Positions 45,232-53,167 of a stretch of DNA of 64,000 bases are shown piece by piece. Both the position numbers and the translations under genes were made by a program. A model generated the notes under the pieces. The model worked only from the letters and a program-made list of their open reading frames with translations, was not told the DNA's origin and did not search any database. This DNA is from Paraflavisolibacter caeni. GTDB lineage: Bacteria; Bacteroidota; Bacteroidia; Chitinophagales; Chitinophagaceae. The DNA is taken from assembly GCF_025628885.1 (NCBI RefSeq), contig NZ_JAOTIF010000001.1, positions 558,001 through 622,000 on the forward strand, written 5' to 3'. The stretch's first letter is position 1, and each line of letters opens with the position of its first letter.

Positions 45232-45239
45232 CATACAAT
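45232..45239 (+). promoter_or_regulatory. Candidate -7 promoter element before the mutarotase gene
   Basis: TAACTTTG matches the TAnnTTTG element of Bacteroidota promoters and lies 95 bp before the gene. No good TTTG is found 19-21 bp upstream, so the call is weak. Confidence 0.3.
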
Positions 45240-45334
45240 TGTAAACCTTTTGTTTATTAATAAACGAGCAGGATATTCTAATAAAAAAAACTGGGTTGTA
45301 TTCATGAACAACAGGCCAGTATATCAAGTTGCGT

Positions 45335-45664
45335 ATGAAAAAACATTGTCTAGCCCTGGATCTTAATGAAGATCCTGCTCTTATTGCTGAATATGAAGCC
45401 TGGCATCAAATGGTCTGGCCTGAAGTGAAAGAAAGTATTATAGATAGCGGCATACTGAATATGGAGATTTTCCGGACTGGCAACCGGCTGTTTATGATCA
45501 TGGAAACAGATGAGTCATTTTCGTTTGAGCGGAAATCTGTAATGGATGAGGCTAATGAAAAGGTGCAGGAATGGGAGCGTCTCATGTGGAAATTTCAGCA
45601 ACCACTTCCCTGGGCGAAGGCAGGGGAAAAGTGGATTTTGATGGATAAGATATTCCAGTTATAG
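45335..45664 (+). CDS. L-rhamnose/L-fucose mutarotase family protein
   Basis: This 109-aa enzyme of the RhaM-like family interconverts the anomers of a 6-deoxy sugar so that later enzymes can use it. Signatures are YEAWHQMVWPEVKESI (active-site His), GILNMEIFRTGNRLFMIME and the Trp-rich C-terminus LMWKFQQPLPWAK. I chose the ATG at 45335 over the TTG two codons before. Whether it prefers rhamnose or fucose cannot be told from sequence; the neighbouring fucose-transporter remnants favour fucose. Confidence 0.87.
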   Translation: MKKHCLALDLNEDPALIAEYEAWHQMVWPEVKESIIDSGILNMEIFRTGNRLFMIMETDESFSFERKSVMDEANEKVQEWERLMWKFQQPLPWAKAGEKWILMDKIFQL

Positions 45665-45699
45665 GAGCAGCAAGTAAAAGTGGGATGAGGGGCTGTTTG

Positions 45700-45894
45700 A
45701 ATGCATATTCAATGAAAACAGCGAAAACGAGCTTTGCCATCATTCTGATTACTTCTCTTTTCTTCTTATGGGGCTTTGCTTTGAACCTGAATCCTATCTT
45801 GATTCCGCATTTAAAGAAAGCCTGCCAGTTGAGTGATGCCCAATCAGCCTTCATTGATTCGGCTTCTTATATTGCTTATTTCTTGTTGGCTATT
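45700..45894 (+). repeat. 195-bp direct repeat, left copy
   Basis: This copy is identical to 51024-51218 except for one base (T at 45886, C at the matching site). It covers the fucP leader (AATGCATATTCA) and the first 61 codons. The copies lie about 5.3 kb apart and flank SusC/SusD. Confidence 0.95.
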
Positions 45895-46128
45895 CCGGCC
45901 GGTAAATTCATGAACCGTTTTGGTTACAAGGGCGGTATTATCCTTGGCCTTCTCTTATTTGCATTTGGAGCCTTTTTGTTTTATCCAGCAGCTGCAACAA
46001 GGTCTTATGCATTTTTTCTCAGTGCCTTATTTATTATAGCTAGCGGGCTGGCTTATTGGGAAAAAATATTGTTACAAAAACACATCAAATCTATTTGGCG
46101 GTTACGAAAGTTAAATTGTAGTAAATAG
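45712..46128 (+). pseudogene. Truncated FucP-like fucose transporter (first copy)
   Basis: About 115 codons of a fucose:H+ symporter-like MFS protein survive from MKTAKTSFAII. The N-terminal MFS features are clear: SLFFLWGFALNLNPILIPHL, then AGKFMNRFGYKGGIILGLLL. The similarity stops after FIIASGLA (about 46057), where full transporters continue with helix 4 or so. The rest (YWEKILLQKH... to the stop at 46128) is unrelated. FucP proteins are normally around 400-440 aa, so this cannot be a working transporter. It follows the mutarotase directly, as in a fucose operon. Confidence 0.85.
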
Positions 46129-46266
46129 TAAGATTTTCATATGGCAAACAATCCAAAACGTTCCTGTTTCTACAGGGATGTTCTTTCAAAAGAAATCTAA
46201 AACTATCCACCTCATTTAACTAAGCAGCCTTTTGGTGCCATCTTTTCTTAAATTTAAAAAATAGTC

Positions 46267-49200
46267 ATGAAAAATTGCTTGCAAACCTGGAGGAAACCTT
46301 TCTTCTACAAAAAGGGAATTATACGTTCCCGAAAAAGCCTTAGGCCTTATCTTCTTATAGCTTTTAGTTTCTTATCATCCATTTTGTATGCCCAGCACAT
46401 AATAAAAGGTCGGGTGACTGCCGGGGATTCAATTTTAACAGGTGCTACCATTCAAGTAAAAGGAACCCAAACAGCTACGCAAACAGATGCGAACGGTAAT
46501 TTTACAATTAGTGCCCCACCAAATGCTACGCTCTTAATTAGCTCAGTTGGTTATGGAAATGAGGAAGTGGCCATAGGGAATAGGACAGCTTTAAATATTC
46601 AATTGCAATCTACTACCCAAAAATTGAGTGAAGTAGTTGTGGTAGGGTATGGTACGCAGGTTAAAAGAAAACTAACAAGTGCTGCAGTTAGTATTTCGGG
46701 AGAGGAATTGAATAAGCGGGTTGCGACCAATCCTGTTACTTTACTTCAGGGTCAATTGCCTGGATTGCAAGTAATACAAGGATCGGGAGAGCCAGGTAAT
46801 GAAGGGGTGAGTTTGCGGATCCGGGGTGTTAGCACATTTAGTGGTGCTGGTAATGACCCTTTAGTGATTATAGACGGTTTGCCGGGCAATTTGACTGTAT
46901 TGAATCCAAATGATATTGAATCTGTTACTGTATTAAAAGATGCTGCTTCTGCAGCTATTTATGGGTCAAGAGGTGCCAACGGTGTAATAGTTGTGAAAAC
47001 AAAGAAGGGAAAAGGAGCTTTCTCTCTTCAATATAATTACAATTTAGGCATTTCAAATCCCACCAGCCTTCCTGATGTCATTAGCAATTCTGCAGAATAT
47101 ATGGAATTGTCAAATGAGGCATACAGAAACTCAGGCCGCCAGCCATTATATACACAGGCGCAAATTGATTTATATAGAAATGCAACTGACAGGGTTAAGT
47201 ATCCCAACCATAAGTGGCTGGATGATCTTTTTCAAACAGCCTATACCCATAATCATTATTTAAATCTTAGCGGTGGTAAGGAAAATACTAGTTATAGTCT
47301 GGGTCTTGGATATACTGATCAACCAGGAACGATGATAGGATTTGAGTATAAGAAATATACCATGGATCTTGGTTTATCATCAAAAGTTAATAAGCGTATA
47401 ACAATTGGTACGAATCTGCAAGCTCGTTACGGTGACAGGAAATACCCACCCCAAGGTTCGGGTGATATGTTCCTCTCTACACTTGCTCAATCACCACTTT
47501 ATCCACCAAAGTCACCTGATGGTAAGTGGATCAAAAGAGCTTACCCAAATGAGCAGGGAAATAAAAACACTGTGGCATTAGTGGGCGAAGATGTTAGGGT
47601 AAGATCAGATGATTATTATTTGCAGGGTAACCTTTCTATGGATATAGAAATTTTAAAGGGATTAACCTGGGAAAACAGGGCTGGATTGAATTATAATTCA
47701 TTTAAATCAAATGATTTCAGGCCGGTCGTGCAAACTTATTTTTATAACGATATGAGTTCGGCAGGACTATTGGATGTTGGAACACCTGGATTGAATGTGG
47801 GAAGAGGTGATAATATTTACACTGTTTATTATAGCCAATTAAGCTATAAGAAGATGCTGGGCGATCATAATGTTTCTGCCTTTGGCGGCTTCCAGCAGGA
47901 ACATAACCAGGCCAGCAATCTTAATGCCGGTCGCACCCAGTTTACAACCAACCTTTTAAGAGAGTTGAATGCAGGGCCAACTAATGGAATGACCAACAAT
48001 GGTACCTCTTCTGAATGGGCAATCCGTTCTCTGTACGGAAATGTGAATTACGATTTCCAGGATAAATATCTTTTAGGTTCTAGTATCCGCTATGATGGAA
48101 CATCCCGTTTACCAGAAGATACCAGGTGGGGTTTATTTTATTCATTTTCGGGAGGATGGAGAATTTCAAAAGAATCCTTTTTACAAGATGTACGTTGGTT
48201 GAATGATTTAAAAATCAGGGGTTCCTGGGGCCAGCTGGGCAACCAGAATATCGGTACTTATCCTTACCAGCCTACCCTCAGTAACAGGGACTATGTGTTT
48301 GGAGGCACAATATCACCGGGTTATTCTGCAAGTACATTGGTTGATCCCGGCTTAACATGGGAAACCACCAGGGTCATTGATATAGGAATGGATCTTACTG
48401 CATTTAATAATAAATTCTCTTTAACGGCAGATTGGTTCAACAAATACACCTTTGATATATTGAGAACTTCTCAAGTGCCACTTTGGTTGGGTTTAAATGC
48501 GCCTACCATCAATGATGGTGCAGTTAGAAACAAAGGATTAGAATTTTCCGCACAATTCAGAGATAGAATCATTAATGACTTTTCTTATAATGTTGGCGTT
48601 AACTTCCAGACGTACAAAAACACATTGGAAGAATATGGTAAAACCGAAATTGGTAATACAACCATTAGGGAAGAAGGGCACCCGCTGGATGAATATTATT
48701 TGTATGTTTGGGATGGTATCTTCCAAAGCCAGGAAGAAATTGATAAATCACCCAAGCAACCAGTGACACCAACACCAGGTGATTTAAAAATAAAAGATAT
48801 AAGCGGAGATGGAATAATCGATGACAAAGATCGTACTTATATAAGCGGTAAATATCCTTCTTACCAGTATGCAGTCAATCTTGGAGCCAATTGGAGGAAT
48901 GTTGATTTCAGCGCCCAGTTATACGGATCGGAAGGCCAAAAAACTTATGTCACCGGCTGGGGTATAGAACCTTTCAGGCAAGGATCTGTTCCTACTACTG
49001 ATTGGAGAAACAGGTGGACACCAACCAATCCAACCAATTCAATGCCAAAAATATATGTAGCAGATAGTTATGCACCGGTTCAGAATTATCGTTCTACTTA
49101 TTTTTTGAAAGATGCATCTTTTTTAAGGCTGAAGAATATCCAGGTAGGTTATACGCTACCTACTGGTTTGGTTGCTAAAGCTGGAATGAAATCAGCAAGA

Positions 49201-49335
49201 ATATATTTTTCTGCCGATAACGTAAAAACGTTTAGTAAATATCCAGGCCTTGACCCAGAAAGAGGAGGGGATGGTAACTATGTAACCTACCCGCAAATCA
49301 GGACTTTTATTTTTGGTGCCAATGTTCAGTTTTAA
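46267..49335 (+). CDS. SusC/RagA-type TonB-dependent outer-membrane transporter
   Basis: This 1022-aa outer-membrane receptor imports oligosaccharides with its SusD partner. The N-terminal signal region (SLRPYLLIAFSFLSSILYA) is followed by a CarboxypepD-regulatory-like domain (IIKGRVTAGDSILTGATI). Next are the TonB box region (LSEVVVVGYGTQ) and the plug (LLQGQLPGLQVIQGSG, LVIIDGLPGN, ESVTVLKDAASAAIYGSRG). The barrel runs to a C-terminal Phe (FGANVQF). It has no N-terminal STN signalling domain, so it is not expected to signal through a FecR anti-sigma factor. susD follows 21 bp downstream. Confidence 0.96.
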   Translation: MKNCLQTWRKPFFYKKGIIRSRKSLRPYLLIAFSFLSSILYAQHIIKGRVTAGDSILTGATIQVKGTQTATQTDANGNFTISAPPNATLLISSVGYGNEEVAIGNRTALNIQLQSTTQKLSEVVVVGYGTQVKRKLTSAAVSISGEELNKRVATNPVTLLQGQLPGLQVIQGSGEPGNEGVSLRIRGVSTFSGAGNDPLVIIDGLPGNLTVLNPNDIESVTVLKDAASAAIYGSRGANGVIVVKTKKGKGAFSLQYNYNLGISNPTSLPDVISNSAEYMELSNEAYRNSGRQPLYTQAQIDLYRNATDRVKYPNHKWLDDLFQTAYTHNHYLNLSGGKENTSYSLGLGYTDQPGTMIGFEYKKYTMDLGLSSKVNKRITIGTNLQARYGDRKYPPQGSGDMFLSTLAQSPLYPPKSPDGKWIKRAYPNEQGNKNTVALVGEDVRVRSDDYYLQGNLSMDIEILKGLTWENRAGLNYNSFKSNDFRPVVQTYFYNDMSSAGLLDVGTPGLNVGRGDNIYTVYYSQLSYKKMLGDHNVSAFGGFQQEHNQASNLNAGRTQFTTNLLRELNAGPTNGMTNNGTSSEWAIRSLYGNVNYDFQDKYLLGSSIRYDGTSRLPEDTRWGLFYSFSGGWRISKESFLQDVRWLNDLKIRGSWGQLGNQNIGTYPYQPTLSNRDYVFGGTISPGYSASTLVDPGLTWETTRVIDIGMDLTAFNNKFSLTADWFNKYTFDILRTSQVPLWLGLNAPTINDGAVRNKGLEFSAQFRDRIINDFSYNVGVNFQTYKNTLEEYGKTEIGNTTIREEGHPLDEYYLYVWDGIFQSQEEIDKSPKQPVTPTPGDLKIKDISGDGIIDDKDRTYISGKYPSYQYAVNLGANWRNVDFSAQLYGSEGQKTYVTGWGIEPFRQGSVPTTDWRNRWTPTNPTNSMPKIYVADSYAPVQNYRSTYFLKDASFLRLKNIQVGYTLPTGLVAKAGMKSARIYFSADNVKTFSKYPGLDPERGGDGNYVTYPQIRTFIFGANVQF

Positions 49336-49356
49336 CGACCTCTTAAATTGTGTAAT

Positions 49357-50856
49357 ATGAAATCTTATTCAAAATATATCATACACTATTGTTTCATTGC
49401 TTCTTTGTTTTTTAGCTCCTGTAAAAAGGACTTGTTAGATGTGACTCCTCCAGATCAATTATCTACTACTGTTTTTTGGAAGACAGAAGCAGACGCAGAC
49501 CTGGCATTAACAGGTTTATACAATTACCTATATGCTAGCGGTGGAGGTTATGCAACTTCGCAATACACAATCGTGTCTTGGGATAATTACAGTGACGATT
49601 CTTATGGCCAATATAATTATGGTGGTGGTACATCTGCGCTTAGATCGGGTATTACGCCTTCATCAAGCGAATTTGTAGCGAACTATTATGTCAATAATTA
49701 TCGTGCTATTGCAGCTATCAATTCATTTCTTGCCAATGTTGGTAAAGTGCTTTCGGGGAATAAATTAACAGCTTATAAGGGTGAAGCCTATTTTCTAAGG
49801 GCCTTCAACTACTTTTGGCTTGCACAATTGTATGGAAATGTACCTATTGTTAAGGATGATCCGTTTGGGATGGATTATAAAAATGGATTAGCTAAATCAG
49901 AAAGAGCTGATGTACTTAAGTTCATAGAAAGCGACCTGGATTCAGCCATTGCCGCCTTGCCAAATACAACTTATAGTTCGGGTCATGCAGTAAAAAGCAC
50001 TGCACAAGGTTATAAAGTAAGGGTGTTGCTTTTTGAAAAAAAATATGCAGAAGCGGCTGCTCTTGCCAAGCAAATTATTACTGACAATTTTTATTCTTTG
50101 AATCCCAATTATGCATCTAATTTTTATAAGCCAGATCAGAACAATAGTAAAGAAATTATGTTTTCTGTGAAATACCTGCTTCCCAATATCCAGCACCAGG
50201 ATGTTGCTATTGCGGTTCACTTGCAAAGATGGAAAGGTGAGCTGGGTACCAAGGATCTCATCAACGAATATGAGGCTGGAGATCCGCGAAAGACCATGAC
50301 GTTTTTCATGCCCGGTGATACCAAAGCTGAAGGGTGGCCATTTACTGGCGATCTTTCAGTAGCCACTCCAGGAAAAGACAGTTGGATAGAAGGTTATTAT
50401 GCTGTAAAAAAATGGTTGACACCTGGCTTGGTGAATCCAGATTATGGTGCTTTGGATGATAATGATTATGTCTTGTTACGTTTTGCAGACATCAAGCTGA
50501 TGTATGCTGAAGCTCAAAATGAAGCAGTGGGACCGGATGCCTCTGTCTATCAGCAGGTTAATGAAGTTAGAGCCAGGCCAGGTGTTAATATGCCGCCACT
50601 ACCGCAAGGTTTGTCAAAAGATCAAATGAGGGAACGTATAAGACATGAAAGAAGGGTGGAATTTGCTATGGAAGGCTTACGTTATTTTGATTTGAGACGA
50701 TGGGGCATAGCAGAACAAAAGTTAAATGGCTTCATTCCCAATCCGTTGGCTCCTACTGTTAAAACAAAATATGAGAGTAAGTATGAGTTCTGGCCTATTC
50801 CTCAAACTGAAGTTGATCGAAATAAACCAGTACTCGTTCAAAACCCTGGTTATTAA
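49357..50856 (+). CDS. SusD/RagB-type glycan-binding lipoprotein
   Basis: This 499-aa surface lipoprotein caps the SusC barrel and binds glycan. The ATG at 49357 is preferred over the TTG three codons upstream. The lipobox is in SLFFSSCKKDLLD, with the lipidated Cys. SusD features are the TPR-like helices (YKGEAYFLRAFNYFWLAQLY, GNVPIVKDDPFG) and the C-terminal signatures LRFADIKLMYAEAQNE, RERIRHERRVEFAMEGLRYF and DLRRWG. The binding specificity cannot be read directly. A long hairpin follows 64 bp after the stop. Confidence 0.95.
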   Translation: MKSYSKYIIHYCFIASLFFSSCKKDLLDVTPPDQLSTTVFWKTEADADLALTGLYNYLYASGGGYATSQYTIVSWDNYSDDSYGQYNYGGGTSALRSGITPSSSEFVANYYVNNYRAIAAINSFLANVGKVLSGNKLTAYKGEAYFLRAFNYFWLAQLYGNVPIVKDDPFGMDYKNGLAKSERADVLKFIESDLDSAIAALPNTTYSSGHAVKSTAQGYKVRVLLFEKKYAEAAALAKQIITDNFYSLNPNYASNFYKPDQNNSKEIMFSVKYLLPNIQHQDVAIAVHLQRWKGELGTKDLINEYEAGDPRKTMTFFMPGDTKAEGWPFTGDLSVATPGKDSWIEGYYAVKKWLTPGLVNPDYGALDDNDYVLLRFADIKLMYAEAQNEAVGPDASVYQQVNEVRARPGVNMPPLPQGLSKDQMRERIRHERRVEFAMEGLRYFDLRRWGIAEQKLNGFIPNPLAPTVKTKYESKYEFWPIPQTEVDRNKPVLVQNPGY

Positions 50857-50919
50857 ATCGGTTTTGATTCTGATTCGGATATTACAGGAACGTAGTAAAG
50901 TACAATGTATTTAGATTGA

Positions 50920-50976
50920 TACCATTTTAAGTTAGGTTAGTAATGTTTTTAAGTTACTACCTAATTTAAAATGGTA
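50920..50976. repeat. Long AT-rich inverted repeat after susD
   Basis: Arms 50920-50943 and 50954-50976 are complementary over 23 positions with one mismatch and one bulge, around a 10-nt loop; the outer ends are TACCATTTTAA and TTAAAATGGTA. It may end the susCD transcript or mark an old insertion edge. Confidence 0.65.
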
Positions 50977-51023
50977 GTATTCTGCCAAGGCAAAAAAGCA
51001 TATTATACAGTTGTTCATTTATT

Positions 51024-51218
51024 AATGCATATTCAATGAAAACAGCGAAAACGAGCTTTGCCATCATTCTGATTACTTCTCTTTTCTTCTTATGGGGCTT
51101 TGCTTTGAACCTGAATCCTATCTTGATTCCGCATTTAAAGAAAGCCTGCCAGTTGAGTGATGCCCAATCAGCCTTCATTGATTCGGCTTCTTATATTGCT
51201 TATTTCTTGCTGGCTATT
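51024..51218 (+). repeat. 195-bp direct repeat, right copy
   Basis: This copy matches 45700-45894 at 194 of 195 positions. It ends exactly where the sequence switches to an alcohol dehydrogenase tail. Confidence 0.95.
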
Positions 51219-51224
51219 TCATAA
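51036..51224 (+). pseudogene. Truncated FucP-like fragment (second copy)
   Basis: The first 61 codons of the FucP-like transporter (MKTAKTSFAIIL to FLLAI) are followed immediately by a stop (TAA, 51222-51224). The encoded residues are the same as in the first copy. The frame ends because it fuses to foreign sequence at about 51218. Confidence 0.88.
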
Positions 51225-51423
51225 AAGAGAGGCCACCTTAATGAGCAGCCGCAATGCAACAAGAGAAGACTTTCAACATGTGATTGCTTCTATGAAGAGT
51301 AAAGAAGTAGATCCGACACCTTATATTACACACAGGGTTTTGTTTGATAAGGTGAAAGATGAATTTGAACAGTGGTTAAATCCAGCCAATGGAGTTATTA
51401 AAGCAATGATTGAAATCGGCTGA
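51217..51423 (+). pseudogene. C-terminal remnant of a zinc-type alcohol dehydrogenase
   Basis: In the frame that ends at 51423 the sequence reads FHKREATLMSSRNATRED, then VIASMKSKEVDPTPYITHRV and WLNPANGVIKAMIEIG. This matches the C-terminus of medium-chain zinc-binding dehydrogenases of the sorbitol/galactonate type that occur in sugar catabolic operons. Only about 68 of the usual 340 or so residues remain. Both catalytic zinc and cofactor parts are missing. The junction with the FucP fragment is seamless (one base shared). Confidence 0.8.
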
Positions 51424-51467
51424 TCAAGAATAATTTCTTCAATTTTTTAAAAATAAAACGATATAAA

Positions 51468-53075
51468 ATGCCTATCTCAAGAAGAAACATTTTAAAGAGC
51501 CTTGCCATAGGGGTTCCTGCTTTGCAACTGAATCCTGCTCTTGCATTAAGCAATACGGGTACCAAAGTTCCTACTGAACTTTTGCCTATAGATAAGGGAC
51601 AATTTGAAGGGACAAGGGCTTCCTTAAGGAGTTACCAGATTCCGGATTGGTTCCGCGATGCAAAGTTTGGCATCTGGGCGCACTGGGGCCCACAATCGGC
51701 TGTTGAAGCTGGCGACTGGTATGCCCGTAACATGTATATCCAAGGTAATAAACAATACGAACACCATGTGAAAACTTATGGTCATCCATCCAAGTTTGGA
51801 TTCAAGGATACCATACCTGCCTGGAAAGCTGAAAAGTTTGATGCCGATTACCTGCTTGGTTTATATAAAAAAGCTGGTGCTAAATATTTTATGACTATGG
51901 GTGTGCACCATGATAATTTTGACTTGTGGAACTCTAAACATAACCGCTGGAATTCTGTGAATATGGGACCAAAGAAAGATATAGTGGGCCTCTTTAAAAA
52001 AGCAGCACAGAAGCATGGTTTAAAATTTGGTATCAGTGATCATTTATGGGTTACCTATAAATGGTTTTCATCCAGTAAAGGGAGTGATAAAGATGGTCCA
52101 TTGGCAGGAGTTCCTTATGATGGTGCAGATCCAAAGAATTTTGACTATTATGGCCGGTGCGAAGAAGTGTTTAATCGCAAGCTTGATTGGGATGAAAATG
52201 GTATTCCTGAAAGTTGGAAGAGGCATTGGTTCGATAGGATAAAAGACCTGGTTGATCAATATGAACCAGATCTTTTGTATTGTGATGGTCATATGCCTTT
52301 TGAAGAACATGGCTTAAGCATATTAGCGCATTTGTATAATAAAAGCGCTAATAAAAATGGCGAAAAAACACAGGCGGTATATACCAGTAAGAGACCCGAA
52401 GATTCGGCTCCGGGAACTGGCATTTGCGTATTTGACGTAGAGCGTGGTGTAGTGGAGAGCATCTGGCCGCAGCCATGGCAAACCGATACCTGTATTGGAG
52501 ACTGGCATTACAATAGGGAAAGAGTAGGTCGTTATAAATCAACAAAAACAGTAGTTGACCTGTTGGTAGATATTGTAAGCCGTAATGGAAACCTGATGCT
52601 CAACTTCCCGTTACCAGCAAGCGGTATGCTGGATAACGATGAATTAACGGTTCTGGATGGGATAACAAAATGGATGGCAGTAAACAGCGAAGGCATTTAT
52701 GCAACAAGGCCTTGGAAGATCTATGGAGAGGGTCCGCAATCACAGATAACCAAAAATGAAAAAGAAGTGAATTCGGCCCAGCAATTTAATGAAAGAAACC
52801 GCAAACAATTTACACATGAAGATGTCCGGTTTACTACTAAAGGCAAGGACTTGTACGCTTTCTTTATGGGCTGGCCAGAAGGGCAGCAAGTCGTGATCAG
52901 ACCTTTGTCTACGAACAGCGAGCAGAAAGTGGGCAGGATTGATAATGTTGAATTACTCGGCCATGGAAAGGTTCAATTCACAAGGGATAATGAAGGTTTA
53001 AAAGTAATATTACCTGCTCAAAAGCCATGTGAAAATGCTTATACTTTAAAGGTTACCGGTGTTGATCTTATATAG
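51468..53075 (+). CDS. GH29 alpha-L-fucosidase with Tat-like signal
   Basis: This 535-aa exo-fucosidase removes terminal alpha-linked L-fucose. The N-terminus PISRRNILKSLAIGVPALQL has a twin-arginine motif and hydrophobic stretch, which suggests Tat export of the folded enzyme. The GH29 core shows FGIWAHWGPQSAVEAG, the substrate-binding VHHDNFDLWNSK and the nucleophile Asp273 in PDLLYCDGHMPFEEHG. A beta-sandwich domain closes the C-terminus. It follows the dehydrogenase remnant by 44 bp. A second GH29 gene lies 92 bp downstream and is likely co-transcribed. Confidence 0.93.
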   Translation: MPISRRNILKSLAIGVPALQLNPALALSNTGTKVPTELLPIDKGQFEGTRASLRSYQIPDWFRDAKFGIWAHWGPQSAVEAGDWYARNMYIQGNKQYEHHVKTYGHPSKFGFKDTIPAWKAEKFDADYLLGLYKKAGAKYFMTMGVHHDNFDLWNSKHNRWNSVNMGPKKDIVGLFKKAAQKHGLKFGISDHLWVTYKWFSSSKGSDKDGPLAGVPYDGADPKNFDYYGRCEEVFNRKLDWDENGIPESWKRHWFDRIKDLVDQYEPDLLYCDGHMPFEEHGLSILAHLYNKSANKNGEKTQAVYTSKRPEDSAPGTGICVFDVERGVVESIWPQPWQTDTCIGDWHYNRERVGRYKSTKTVVDLLVDIVSRNGNLMLNFPLPASGMLDNDELTVLDGITKWMAVNSEGIYATRPWKIYGEGPQSQITKNEKEVNSAQQFNERNRKQFTHEDVRFTTKGKDLYAFFMGWPEGQQVVIRPLSTNSEQKVGRIDNVELLGHGKVQFTRDNEGLKVILPAQKPCENAYTLKVTGVDLI

Positions 53076-53167
53076 TTCATACAAAGATTAATATTCCGAA
53101 GTCTAACAAAGAAATGACCAGGACAAACATGTCAACCTATATCATCAGAAATTGATATCTATCTCTT

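Noticed and set aside
45895-51023. Insertion sequence or transposon carrying SusCD
   Set aside because: No transposase or integrase, and the flanking 195-bp repeats are gene fragments, so duplication or recombination explains it better.
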